This document shows, in pieces, positions 33,111 through 41,843 of a stretch of 56,378 nucleotides of DNA. The stretch spans positions 1 through 56,378 of the forward strand of contig JAEERM010000010.1 of assembly GCA_016285835.1 (NCBI GenBank), in the 5' to 3' direction. Position 1 is the stretch's first letter; every line of letters starts with the position of its first letter. Both the position numbers and the translations under genes were made by a program. This DNA is from Fibrobacter sp. GTDB lineage: Bacteria > Fibrobacterota > Fibrobacteria > Fibrobacterales > Fibrobacteraceae. The notes under the pieces are model-generated. The model searched no databases. It was not told where the DNA came from and was given only the letters and a program-made list of their open reading frames with translations.

Positions 33111-35789
33111 ATGACCTATAACGACCTCGCACTTGCGGAAGAAGAATCCAAGCTAGAAGCGGCGCTCGAAGCCTCCCGCAACATGCTTGTCGAGGCTCCC
33201 ACGGGTTCGGGCAAGTCGCTATTCATTCCCTACTTTTTAAGCAAGCACTGCAAGGGGCGCGTTGTCGTGTTGCAGCCGCGCCGTATTGCGGCACTCTCCC
33301 TCGCACAGTTTTCAGCGAAGCTGCATGGCGAGCCCTGCGGCAAGACTGTCGGCTACCAGTTCCGGCAGGACAGTTGCAAGAGCGCCGACACACGCATCCT
33401 CTTCCAGACATACGGAAACTTCTTGCAAGAACTGCTGCACGGCAAGATGGACGCCGACTGGGTCGTGTTCGACGAGTACCACGAGCGCAAGGCCGACATG
33501 GATTTGTTGTTCGGGTATTTTAGACGAGAGGTGAGCGGCCCTTCGGCAGGCTCAGGGACCTTGCCGAGGGTTGCGGTGATGTCGGCGGCGCTGAACCGCG
33601 AGGAACTCGAAGCGGTTCTCGGCGTCAAATGCCTACAACTCGGCCACCCGCTGTTTCCCGTACAAATTATCCACCAGGCCCCCGCCACAGGCAATTCGCT
33701 CGTTTCGGGCGTAGGCATTGACGCCGAAGTGGTGCGGGCTCTCCGGACACTCTACCGCAACAACATTTGGCAGACCACGCTGGTATTCCTCCCAGGCAAG
33801 GCCGAAATCGCCCGCTGCCACAGCGCCGCCTCCGAAGCATTGGGCAACAACTGCGCCGAATTCCTGGAACTCTACGGCGGGCAAGACCGCGAAACGCAAG
33901 ACCGCATCTTCGAAGTCACGGAACGCCCGCGCGTCATCTTCACCACGAACATCGCAGAGACCTCCATCACCGTCCCGAACGTCACCGGCGTCGTCGACAG
34001 CGGTATCGAACGCGTGAGCCTCTACGACGACAGCGAAAAGGTGAACGTACTGCGCACCATGCCCATCTCGATGCAAAATGCCATCCAGCGCAGCGGCCGT
34101 AGCGGCCGTACGCAGAACGGCTGCGCTATCCGCCTCTGGAGCGAGGATTCCGAGACACGCATGCCCAAGGGAATCGTACCCGAAGTATTGCAGATAGAGC
34201 CGTCGGAACTGCTGTTGCAGAAGGCAGCGCTTGAATTAGACGAGAGACGAGATATACGACACTCGGGGCTTTGCCCCGTAGTGAATGTTATCCCCTATGG
34301 GGAGACGAGAGACGAGAGGCATGAGGCTCGAGGAGCGAGGAGCGAGGAGCGCAGCAACATTGTCATTGCGAGCGAAGCAAAGCAATCTCAACTAGAACTA
34401 CCCACCCCCATTCCAGATGCACGCAAGATCGCGGCGACCAAACTCCTCGAAAAATTCGGGATGCTCAAGGACGGAGTGATTACGGAACTCGGGCTCAAGG
34501 CCATCCGCACGCCGGTTTCGAGCATCCCGCTTGCCCTGCTCCTTGCCTCGGCACAAAGCCAGGCCGACCTCCCCGACCTTTTGCTAGCCGCTCTCGCCTG
34601 GGTCCACTCCGGCACCGAAACGCTGCAGAAATCCAAGTTCCCGCAAGACATCCTGACGCTTGCCGCCGACACACTCTCCAAGAGCATCAACGTCCCGCGC
34701 GAAGTGAGCTTTACGCTCCGACAACTGCGAGACTACCGGGACCAGGTCGCGAGCCCCACACCTCAAAGGAGCGAAGCGACGACCTCAAACCTCGTAGCTC
34801 TCAACCTCTTAAAGGCCTTCCCCGACCGGCTTGCCACGCCGAGCGGTAATGCATACAAGCTCGCAAACCAGAACATCATCCGTCTGCAAGTCGCAGAGCC
34901 GCCTTACGCCATCTTGGCGCTCACGATGTTACGCACCGGAGGCGGAAGCAAGTCCGAACTCAAAGTCAACCTGTACGCCCCCATCACCCAGGACATGCTC
35001 GGCGGGAATACCGCCAAGACACGCTACGAACTCCTGTGGCGCAGCGGCCAGGAACGGTTCATCGGTGTTGAAATCAGTGAAACCGAAAACGCCGACGGCA
35101 CCACCACAGAACTTTCCCGCAAGGAAATCATCCCGCAGGAAGCCTCGCCCAAGGTGCTTGCCAAGCTCAAAGATCTCACCGTCGACGCTTGGCGCGAAAA
35201 AATTGAAAAAGAAAACTGGTCAGGACGCTACCTCACTGAGCAAATGCAGACGCAACTCATCAAGATGCGCCTTGCCGCCAAGCTCTATCCCGAATATGGC
35301 CTGCCCGAATTCAACGAAGAGGACATGGAACTGATCTTTGACGAATTCGCGAGCGGAATCTTTTTGCTGCGCGATATAAACGAAGACCGCTTCCGTAACA
35401 TTGTCGAAGAATACTTCGGTAAGTCCATGCTCGCCTGGCTGAACAAGACCTTCCCCGACCATTACGTGCTCCCCAACGGCAAACGCGCCCGTTACAGCTA
35501 CCAAGCCGTCGCCATCGACGACAGCGGCAAGTCCGTACAAAGTATCGAGGGCGTCCTCGTCGAAATTTCGGCACGCATCGAAGACTTCATGCAACTCCGC
35601 GGGGAACACAAAATTGCCGACGGCAAATTAAAAGTCCGGTACGATATCCTCGCACCGAACTTCCGCACTATCCAAAAAACTTGGGATTTAACAGGATTCT
35701 GGCAGAACACCTACGCCGAAGTGCGCAAGGAACTGCGCGGCCGCTACCCCAAGCACCCTTGGCCGGAAACAGTTATGAGTAATGAGTAG
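33111..35789 (+). CDS. hrpB: ATP-dependent helicase HrpB
   Basis: This 892-residue DEAH-type helicase unwinds RNA or RNP. Walker A is APTGSGKS (29-36); motif II is DEYH (121-124) in VFDEYHERKADMD; motif V is TNIAETSITV and motif VI is QRSGRSGR. The C-terminal HrpB-specific region is present (FPDHYVLPNGKRARYSY, and the end KHPWPETV). Three in-frame inserts with the sequence of nearby intergenic repeats interrupt it: about 33521-33565, 34240-34392 and 34751-34800. All retain the frame and none hits a helicase motif. The gene is probably functional, but the middle insert adds about 50 residues. Confidence 0.9.
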   Translation: MTYNDLALAEEESKLEAALEASRNMLVEAPTGSGKSLFIPYFLSKHCKGRVVVLQPRRIAALSLAQFSAKLHGEPCGKTVGYQFRQDSCKSADTRILFQTYGNFLQELLHGKMDADWVVFDEYHERKADMDLLFGYFRREVSGPSAGSGTLPRVAVMSAALNREELEAVLGVKCLQLGHPLFPVQIIHQAPATGNSLVSGVGIDAEVVRALRTLYRNNIWQTTLVFLPGKAEIARCHSAASEALGNNCAEFLELYGGQDRETQDRIFEVTERPRVIFTTNIAETSITVPNVTGVVDSGIERVSLYDDSEKVNVLRTMPISMQNAIQRSGRSGRTQNGCAIRLWSEDSETRMPKGIVPEVLQIEPSELLLQKAALELDERRDIRHSGLCPVVNVIPYGETRDERHEARGARSEERSNIVIASEAKQSQLELPTPIPDARKIAATKLLEKFGMLKDGVITELGLKAIRTPVSSIPLALLLASAQSQADLPDLLLAALAWVHSGTETLQKSKFPQDILTLAADTLSKSINVPREVSFTLRQLRDYRDQVASPTPQRSEATTSNLVALNLLKAFPDRLATPSGNAYKLANQNIIRLQVAEPPYAILALTMLRTGGGSKSELKVNLYAPITQDMLGGNTAKTRYELLWRSGQERFIGVEISETENADGTTTELSRKEIIPQEASPKVLAKLKDLTVDAWREKIEKENWSGRYLTEQMQTQLIKMRLAAKLYPEYGLPEFNEEDMELIFDEFASGIFLLRDINEDRFRNIVEEYFGKSMLAWLNKTFPDHYVLPNGKRARYSYQAVAIDDSGKSVQSIEGVLVEISARIEDFMQLRGEHKIADGKLKVRYDILAPNFRTIQKTWDLTGFWQNTYAEVRKELRGRYPKHPWPETVMSNE
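33521..33565. repeat. Repeat-like in-frame insert 1 in hrpB
   Basis: The sequence gcccttcggcaggctcaggg lies between motif II and the SAT-like motif and is read as REVSGPSAGSGTLP. From memory, cttcg(a/g)caggctcaggg is a dispersed element seen in many bacterial genomes. It adds about eight residues compared with the usual helicase spacing. Confidence 0.55.
34240..34392. repeat. Repeat-like in-frame insert 2 in hrpB
   Basis: About 153 bases are built from gacgaga, gaggctcgaggag, a perfect mini-hairpin (cggggctttgccccg), and gcgagcgaagcaaagcaatc, which is read as IASEAKQSQ. All these units look like intergenic repeat material of this window. The stretch encodes about 50 Arg/Glu-rich residues between the helicase core and the helical domain. 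Confidence 0.75.
34751..34800. repeat. Repeat-like in-frame insert 3 in hrpB
   Basis: The stretch cacacctcaaaggagcgaag and onward (cgacgacctcaaacctcg) matches the style of the intergenic units at 27509-27560 and 33062-33110. It is read as SPTPQRSEATTSNLVA in a loop of the C-terminal half. Confidence 0.65.
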
Positions 35790-35905
35790 TGAGTAATGAG
35801 TTATGAGTTATGAGTAATGAGTAGTGAGTAATGACAACTCACAACTGACAACTCATAACTGACAACTCATAACTGATAACTGACACAACTGACACAACCG
35901 TCCTC
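35790..35905. repeat. Inverted arrays of gagttat units between convergent genes
   Basis: The left half (about 35775-35833) repeats gagttatgag/gagtaatgag units. The right half (about 35834-35900) repeats the complement, caactcataactga. The two halves can pair as a long imperfect hairpin between convergent hrpB and the gene at 35910. No conventional terminator is seen here. Confidence 0.75.
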
Positions 35906-35909
35906 ACTC

Positions 35910-37445
35910 CTATTTTACCGTATAAATCGTGAGCGTCTTGCTGTATTCGTAACCGACAACTAGCAGTGCTTTGCCGGGAACCGGGCTCTGTTCTTCGGGG
36001 ATAAACAGAAGGCCTTCGGGGCCACGATCCTTCGGGTCCATGTAGTAGTCGATAATCTTCGGGTTGTCGAGATTCGTAATGTTGAACACGACAACGCCAC
36101 TCATCCTTTCCAAGCCGACAAAGGCAAGGCGATGGTTTCCGATCATGCCCACGACAACATTTTCAGGTTCGCACCCCTTATTGTCGCTGCGAGCGTCCAT
36201 CTTGACCTTGTCCTTCTTGGAATTCCAGTTGAAATATTCCGGAGCGACCGCTGCAAGCATCTGCTCGATCTTGTCGCCGGAATCCCAAACAAGTTCACCC
36301 TTGTTCGCATCAAAGATACTGATGGAGCGAGATCCAAAACTGTAAACGTAAGGGCACTTCCTCTGCCCTTCGGCACAGAAGTCCGTGCTGCTGATTTTCA
36401 AAGTCTTGAGTGCGCTGAGCGCTTCGCCATTGAACTTATCCTCGTCAAGGCGGCCCCGTTCAAACATCGACAAAGCGTTCGTCACGTCGGTCCAAGCCTT
36501 GAAGTCATCACTTTCGGCACCTTCGTTCGCCGTGATAATATATTGTTTTCCGTCCGCCTCGAAATAGCAGATGCCATCCGGCTGGCGCAATCCGTGCACA
36601 GGCACGTTCTCAATTCCGATACTTCCATTTTTACGCACATCCACACCGAACCCCGGTTGCGAATGGTCCACGGATCCCAGAGGGAACACACCGACAACCT
36701 TCTTTGCAGGGATGTTGATTTTCGCAATGGCGTTGTTCTCTTGCAAACTCACCCACGCTGTCTTGGAATCCTTGGAAACCGTGATATACTCAGGTTCAAG
36801 CGTCTGAGCATAGGGGTTAGTCCCGATCGTACGCACACCATCATCCATCAAGTCGCTGTCCTTGAGTTTCTTGAAGTTGACGATGCTGACCTTGACCGGC
36901 AAGGAATCCTTCTTGTTGATTCGTCCCGGAGTCAATATGGCTATAGCCCCTTCCGGGTCCACGCTCATGTCCCTGTTCGGAGAACCTTCACAAGCAACGA
37001 GGATATTCTTGCCGTTGGGCGTGTAGGTAAGCATGTCCGGCTGAGCACACACCTTGTAAGACCCGACCTTTGTCGGGACATCTTCGACAATCTGGAAAAT
37101 TTCGACATAGCCGGGATCCTGTTCAGGGTCGGCAATTTCGCTCACGGCGACAAAGTTGTCAAAGACGGTCACGCTGGAGCCACGGCCCATCAACTTCATC
37201 GCCCCCAAGACCTTGGGCTTATCGGGTTTGTCGAGTGAGACCACTTCCATGATCGGTTCGTCGCCCACCACAAACAGCTTTTTCACTTCGGGCATATACG
37301 CAGCGATTTCCGCAGTCTTCATGGGGACTGAGCTCAACGGAGCAAGCAGTTTGCCCATCTGGAACACCGGAGACGGCCCCGGTTCCGCAGCAAAGGAGAT
37401 ACCGGCAGCAAGGAGCGTAGCCAGGACAAAGCAGATTTTTTTCAT
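35910..37445 (-). CDS. Secreted choice-of-anchor-I-type beta-propeller protein
   Basis: This 511-residue protein has a signal peptide cleaved after ISFAAEP (about residue 20). Segments such as NEGAESDDF, SRSISIFDANKGELVWDSGD, GCEPENVVVG, GLERMSGVVVFNITN and GPEGLLFIP match the choice-of-anchor I family, which forms a beta-propeller at the cell surface or in the periplasm. No lipobox or sorting tag is visible, so anchoring is unclear. The catalytic role of the family is not established. It converges with hrpB and lies 22 bases beyond the stop of the next minus-strand gene, so may be co-transcribed with it. Confidence 0.75.
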   Translation of the reverse strand: MKKICFVLATLLAAGISFAAEPGPSPVFQMGKLLAPLSSVPMKTAEIAAYMPEVKKLFVVGDEPIMEVVSLDKPDKPKVLGAMKLMGRGSSVTVFDNFVAVSEIADPEQDPGYVEIFQIVEDVPTKVGSYKVCAQPDMLTYTPNGKNILVACEGSPNRDMSVDPEGAIAILTPGRINKKDSLPVKVSIVNFKKLKDSDLMDDGVRTIGTNPYAQTLEPEYITVSKDSKTAWVSLQENNAIAKINIPAKKVVGVFPLGSVDHSQPGFGVDVRKNGSIGIENVPVHGLRQPDGICYFEADGKQYIITANEGAESDDFKAWTDVTNALSMFERGRLDEDKFNGEALSALKTLKISSTDFCAEGQRKCPYVYSFGSRSISIFDANKGELVWDSGDKIEQMLAAVAPEYFNWNSKKDKVKMDARSDNKGCEPENVVVGMIGNHRLAFVGLERMSGVVVFNITNLDNPKIIDYYMDPKDRGPEGLLFIPEEQSPVPGKALLVVGYEYSKTLTIYTVK

Positions 37446-37467
37446 TCCAACCTCATGCCTTTTTTTG

Positions 37468-37887
37468 TTAATCTAAAATCAACCAAAACAAAAGCATCCC
37501 TATTAAAACACCACCGAAAAAGGACGAGGCCGACATCATGGCAGCTTCCTTTTTCGCAGAACCATCCTTCTCCGTTTGCGAATTTATGGCGACTCGCAAC
37601 GCCTGCTGGCAAACCGAATTGTCCTGCTTCACCGTATTGTAGCTCTGTTCCCAGTTGGCACTCTTGGCCTGCTCGGACTCAACCGCTGTACGCAGGGAAT
37701 CCTTTTCGACATTACAAGAATTTTCGCGAGCAGCCATCACGCTATCGCGAACATTCAACTCGGCAGCCATTTCCGCTGCAGGAACAAAACCTTCGGGAGG
37801 AACGTTTCCCTCTTGCGCGAAAGCGACAGAGGAAAACAACAGGCTCAAAAAAACAAGAATCTTTAAAGTTGCTGCGGCTCGTTCCAT
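37468..37887 (-). CDS. Small envelope protein: signal peptide, coiled coil, C-terminal membrane helix
   Basis: This 139-residue protein has a signal peptide (ILVFLSLLFSSVAFAQ, cut near residue 24), a helical charged middle with two Cys residues (NSCNVEKDSL, NSVCQQAL), and a C-terminal glycine-containing membrane helix (FFGGVLIGMLLFWLILD). The layout suggests a periplasmic coiled coil held by the inner membrane. No family is recognised. It is six bases from the lipoprotein gene at 37894 and upstream of the gene at 35910, all on the minus strand. Confidence 0.65.
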   Translation of the reverse strand: MERAAATLKILVFLSLLFSSVAFAQEGNVPPEGFVPAAEMAAELNVRDSVMAARENSCNVEKDSLRTAVESEQAKSANWEQSYNTVKQDNSVCQQALRVAINSQTEKDGSAKKEAAMMSASSFFGGVLIGMLLFWLILD

Positions 37888-37893
37888 AAAAAG

Positions 37894-39063
37894 TTAGTCT
37901 TCGTATTTCTGGATTACCCACTCTGTCGGCATCGGGGGAACTTCTTCGCTCGAATGTTTGAAGGTAAAGCCCTTGCCCTTTTCGAAATCTTCAACTGTTC
38001 CCATAACAAGCACTTCGCATGCCGAAGGATCGACACAGGACTCGCCACTCATCAGCAGCACGTTGCCGTAGACATCCCAGTGCCCGCCCTTGCCCTGTTC
38101 GTTCGTGTTGCTGAACGCTTCGAGCTTGTAGGTTCCATCTTCGTTCAACATGAAATTCCAGTCCAGCTTGAGATCCTTGTCGTAGCTGTACCAGTTGTCG
38201 GCAAGGTCTTTCACCTTGATCTTTTTGAACTTGAAATTTTCGCTCGTGCAGCCAAGAGAATCCAAATCGAACTCACTGGAAACCGAGTACTTGTACAGAG
38301 CCATCACGCCATCGGAGAAATATTCAGGCATAAGGAGCAATGTACCGCGATGGATATCGGCGTAGCCGCCCACCATCAGGATATTTTTCTTGCCGACCGT
38401 AGTTTCCATGACATAGCGGCCTTCGAAGAACTTGTAGACATCGGTCGTGTCGCCGGACTTACAAGTGAGTTTCTTACCCACCATTTCTTCGTACTTCCCA
38501 ATTTTCGCCTGGGTCGCCGGGAACTGCTCCGGCTTGACTTCCTGGGGTTTGCCCTTGTCCACGGAATACATCAGGGCTCCCGAAGAATCCACGGTGAAAG
38601 CGATGGTCATCTTCTTGGCCATCTTATAAAGGAAATATTTCTCGTCGAGCGTGTTGATGACAGACGGGGTCGCATGGTCATCATCAAACTTGATGACGCC
38701 GTCCTCGAAATCGCTCTTCACGACCACCTCGCCCGTATCGGCCTGGCCCTTGCCCTCGCCACGAAGAATCCAGAACGAGAAGAGCCCCTGCTTGGAACCA
38801 GCGGCCATGTGAACTTCGTGACCGTCGATGTCGAGCAACATGTTGCGGGACAAATCGTCAAGAGTTGCCGGGCGGATGCCGTCGGATGTATCCTTCTTGG
38901 CCGAAGAAGAGGAAACCATCTTGGAAGAGGAGGACGGTTCCGAAGAGCTAGAAGACATAACGTCTTCGCGATCGATTCCGCCATCGGAACTGGAATCGGA
39001 ACTACAGCCAGAAAAAACGAGAGTGGTGGCCACAAATCCGGCCAAAAGATAGTGCAATTTCAT
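37894..39063 (-). CDS. Lipoprotein of unknown function with serine linker
   Basis: This 389-residue protein has a lipobox ending LVFSGCSSD (Cys20) and a serine-rich linker to about residue 60, the same build as other lipoproteins of this organism. The rest is beta-rich with paired segments (GKKLTCKSGDTTDVYKFFEG, EDGTYKLEAFSNTNEQGKGG), which resemble lipocalin-like or DUF-type beta domains found in surface proteins. Trp at -3 and YG motifs are absent. Minus-strand promoter-like sequence (ttataac, tatatt) lies at about 39075-39110. Function unknown. Confidence 0.7.
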   Translation of the reverse strand: MKLHYLLAGFVATTLVFSGCSSDSSSDGGIDREDVMSSSSSEPSSSSKMVSSSSAKKDTSDGIRPATLDDLSRNMLLDIDGHEVHMAAGSKQGLFSFWILRGEGKGQADTGEVVVKSDFEDGVIKFDDDHATPSVINTLDEKYFLYKMAKKMTIAFTVDSSGALMYSVDKGKPQEVKPEQFPATQAKIGKYEEMVGKKLTCKSGDTTDVYKFFEGRYVMETTVGKKNILMVGGYADIHRGTLLLMPEYFSDGVMALYKYSVSSEFDLDSLGCTSENFKFKKIKVKDLADNWYSYDKDLKLDWNFMLNEDGTYKLEAFSNTNEQGKGGHWDVYGNVLLMSGESCVDPSACEVLVMGTVEDFEKGKGFTFKHSSEEVPPMPTEWVIQKYED

Positions 39064-39149
39064 AGTACAAAGCCTGTGTTATAATTCTACACTAAGAATA
39101 TACACAAAAACGCTCCACGAAAAAATTTTTTTTCAAAAAAAAGGGCGTT

Positions 39150-40025
39150 TTAGGCTTCAAAAGGCGATTTTGGGTGATATTCAAGGTCAATTTCAGCACT
39201 TTCGATGGACGGAGCCGCATCGTAAAGGAACCCGGCCAGGGCTTGTTCGGCAGAAACCTTCCGGCCCCCGATCCACGACTTGAGCATAGCCAAACGACGG
39301 CAGATAAACCAAGGCAACGGAATCATCCAATGTTTGAGGCCGCGCCCGCGCAGAATGGCCTTGGCCATCTGCGCCATCGTCATAGACGATGGGCCCGCCA
39401 ATGCGTACGTTTTCCCGATAGCGGACTCGCACAACCCCGCCGCAGCAATCCCCTGGACCAGGTCAACACTGCGGACCGGGCGCTTCAGGGCAAGGCCACC
39501 CCCCGGCAAAAAATAAACCGGGAAGCGAGATACATACCTTGCGTACATATTGAACTCGACTCCGCCCCCATCGCCAATCACAAGCGTCGGCCGGACAATA
39601 GTCCAGTCGAGCTCAGACTCCTTCACGGCCTGCTCGCCAGCAAGTTTGCTTTGACCATAGGGCGTGAGGATGGGATAGGTAACGGAAATGCTGGACACAT
39701 AGAGCAATCGCCGGACACCGGCATCCTGGCAAGCAGAGACGACATTGCGCGTCCCTTGCGCATTGACACGCTCAAACTCACCCGGAACTGTAGAGAGTAA
39801 GGCCGCAGCCAAATGGAACACCACGTCGACACCATCGAACGCCGTGCGGATGGACTCGAAATCGGTTACATCGCCATAAACCAGTTCCACGCCCGAAGGT
39901 ATTCGCGAACTAGCCAAAGTATCGCCAGGGAGAGTTAGGACGCGCACACACACACCACGCGCCTCAAGTTCCCTGCAGAGCGCCTTCCCAACGACGCCCG
40001 CGCCACCCGTAATAAGTGCTTTCAT
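39150..40025 (-). CDS. NAD(P)-dependent epimerase/dehydratase (extended SDR)
   Basis: This 291-residue protein starts at the ATG at 40025, which shares a base with the dnaA-like stop (TGATG), so the two are coupled; a GTG one codon earlier also exists. The Rossmann motif TGGAGVVG is at about 7-14, followed by a GDVTD acidic segment and HLAAALL. The catalytic pair is YGQSK (Tyr and Lys) with SSIS upstream. The family acts on sugar nucleotides, steroids or flavonoid-like substrates; the substrate here is not evident. A T-rich stretch after the stop may terminate transcription. Confidence 0.85.
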   Translation of the reverse strand: MKALITGGAGVVGKALCRELEARGVCVRVLTLPGDTLASSRIPSGVELVYGDVTDFESIRTAFDGVDVVFHLAAALLSTVPGEFERVNAQGTRNVVSACQDAGVRRLLYVSSISVTYPILTPYGQSKLAGEQAVKESELDWTIVRPTLVIGDGGGVEFNMYARYVSRFPVYFLPGGGLALKRPVRSVDLVQGIAAAGLCESAIGKTYALAGPSSMTMAQMAKAILRGRGLKHWMIPLPWFICRRLAMLKSWIGGRKVSAEQALAGFLYDAAPSIESAEIDLEYHPKSPFEA

Positions 40026-41467
40026 CACGCTTCCAGCATGTAGCGGATGTCTTCGACGCGCCTCCTCAGGCCTGCGTCCTTTTCCATCTGCACTTTTAGG
40101 GATTTCAAGGCGGCAATCACAGTGGCATAGTCGCGATTAAACGTTTCCCCGATACAAACAAGCGACTCGGAGGTATATTCCCGGCAAAGCATCATGGCCA
40201 CCTTGCGCGGGACCGATGCCGCAGCATCCTGGCGCTTCGAGGCGAGCGCCAAAAAGTCCACGTTGAACTGAAACGCAACCGTATCGGCAATGCTACGGAC
40301 AGTGAGCGCAGTAGCAGCCCCTCCGGACTTGTTCTCCCCCATCAAGCGCTTGACGCAGGCAAAATCCAGTTCCACGCCGTTCAGCGTATGCATGGCATTG
40401 AGCCAGTTGATAAGCCCTTCGATGTCGCGTACATTGCTGCGCGGCGGCACAGAAAGGAACCGGCAGATTTCTTCGCGGTCGCCGTCCACAAACGGCACAT
40501 TCACGGACTTCTTCTCGATAAGGTTCAGGCGGGTCGTCATGTCCGGCTCGTCAAGCCCCACAGCCACGCAAGATTCCAACTGGGCAAGGAATGTCCTGGA
40601 AATATGCGGAATAGCAGACTTGCGGTTTGTTGCGGAGGCTTCGCCCGAACAGAAACTGGACGGATGCCTATCGCAAGAAATGACGACCTGCTTGCCGTGA
40701 GCGCGAAGGTAAGCCACCAAGGAGAAAAGCTTTTCCAGAGTCTTCTCGCCCTTTTCTATCCATTGGATATCGTCGAGCAAGAGGCAATCGCAGAGCATAT
40801 AACGTTGTTCAAACTTTTCTTGCAACTGCCTAGATTCGGCATGGTTCTTGTAAATTGCCGTATAATCGCGGAGGAAATCGGCAGCATGGCAGTACGTGAC
40901 ACGCATTTCGGGGCATTTCGCCACCAAATCTGCCGCAATGGACTGCAAAAGATGCGTCTTGCCGAGACCCGAAGCCCCATAGAGGAACAGCGGATTCAGC
41001 GATGCATCGCCCGGGTTTTCCGAGACAGTCTTGCAAGCGCGCAAAGCCGTGGAATTGCAACTCCCCTCGACAAAATTGTCGAAAGTGAAGCGGGCATACA
41101 GTTTAAGGTCGTTTTTCGCCTCGTTCCGGGCACGGGCCTTCACGACAGGGCGCACGACCGACGGAGCGGCCAGTTTCATCTCGGGCACAGCCTTGGACGG
41201 CGCCAGGAGACGAATAGTATAGTCAACGAATTCAGAACCCAGGACAGCGGAGAATGCCTTGCGGAAGAGGTCTCCATAGTGGCTGTCGAGCCAGGTCGCG
41301 CGGAAAGTATCAGGAACGGTCAACTGCGCATACCCGTCCTGCACACCTTCGAAACCGACGGCATCCAAAAAAGCTACACCAAACTCATTACATTTTGAAC
41401 GTACGTACTCAAGGACACGAAGCCAAGGGGACGACGACAAATCCAATAAAGCAATAGTATTTTCCAC
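40025..41467 (-). CDS. dnaA: Atypical DnaA-family replication initiator or paralog
   Basis: The frame opens at a GTG at 41530; I prefer the GTG at 41467 (480 residues) because domain I (WLRVLEYVRSKC...) then starts at the usual distance. Walker A is GASGLGKT (164-171) and Walker B LLLDDIQ (229-235); sensor II NVRDIEGL is kept. Two key sites are altered: the segment that normally holds the arginine finger (R-L-x-S-R-F before WGL) reads FLAQLESCVAVGL after an insert, and the DNA-reading FGGRDHxTV of domain IV is FNRDYATV, with one residue lost and His changed to Tyr. No dnaN or recF is adjacent. It may be a second, regulatory DnaA rather than the main initiator. Confidence 0.8.
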   Translation of the reverse strand: MENTIALLDLSSSPWLRVLEYVRSKCNEFGVAFLDAVGFEGVQDGYAQLTVPDTFRATWLDSHYGDLFRKAFSAVLGSEFVDYTIRLLAPSKAVPEMKLAAPSVVRPVVKARARNEAKNDLKLYARFTFDNFVEGSCNSTALRACKTVSENPGDASLNPLFLYGASGLGKTHLLQSIAADLVAKCPEMRVTYCHAADFLRDYTAIYKNHAESRQLQEKFEQRYMLCDCLLLDDIQWIEKGEKTLEKLFSLVAYLRAHGKQVVISCDRHPSSFCSGEASATNRKSAIPHISRTFLAQLESCVAVGLDEPDMTTRLNLIEKKSVNVPFVDGDREEICRFLSVPPRSNVRDIEGLINWLNAMHTLNGVELDFACVKRLMGENKSGGAATALTVRSIADTVAFQFNVDFLALASKRQDAAASVPRKVAMMLCREYTSESLVCIGETFNRDYATVIAALKSLKVQMEKDAGLRRRVEDIRYMLEA

Positions 41468-41843
41468 AGTTATTCCAAAACGAGGGGTATCAAAAAATCT
41501 TACGAAAAAATTAAATAAAGCCCCCGACACAGCGAAGGACGGAATTGGATTTTTTTCAAAAACCGCAAAATAAGCAAAAAAAGGGCAAAAATTTTTTCAC
41601 CCCCGCCCAGCTACCATCATTGACCGAGTTAATAACCTGCCAATCAAAACAACATCCCTAGGATTTCACATTCTATCAACAGAAAAATTTGAAACCATCC
41701 CTTGACATTTTTTTATAAGCAATTACAAACGAAAAAATATGCACATAAAAGCACCATAACAAACAAAAGAATTAGCGAATTTGTTCCAAAAACGCCATTT
41801 TTGGTATAAACAAGGTAAAATTTTTAACGGAAAACGTTGATTG
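41461..41843. other. AT-rich region upstream of the dnaA-like gene
   Basis: No gene is seen. TTTTCCACA at 41461-41469 fits the relaxed DnaA-box consensus TTWTNCACA and overlaps the preferred GTG start, so it could serve in autoregulation. A second, weaker near-match (atatgcaca, about 41737-41745) exists. The region is A/T-rich, but I cannot find a cluster of good boxes, so an origin of replication is not supported. Confidence 0.35.

Noticed and set aside
41702..41730. TTGACA on the plus strand as a promoter
   Set aside because: No -10 box at the right distance, and the genes on both sides are on the minus strand.
41531..41843. Chromosomal replication origin
   Set aside because: A/T-rich and next to a dnaA-like gene, but only one or two DnaA-box-like sites are visible and dnaN/recF are absent.
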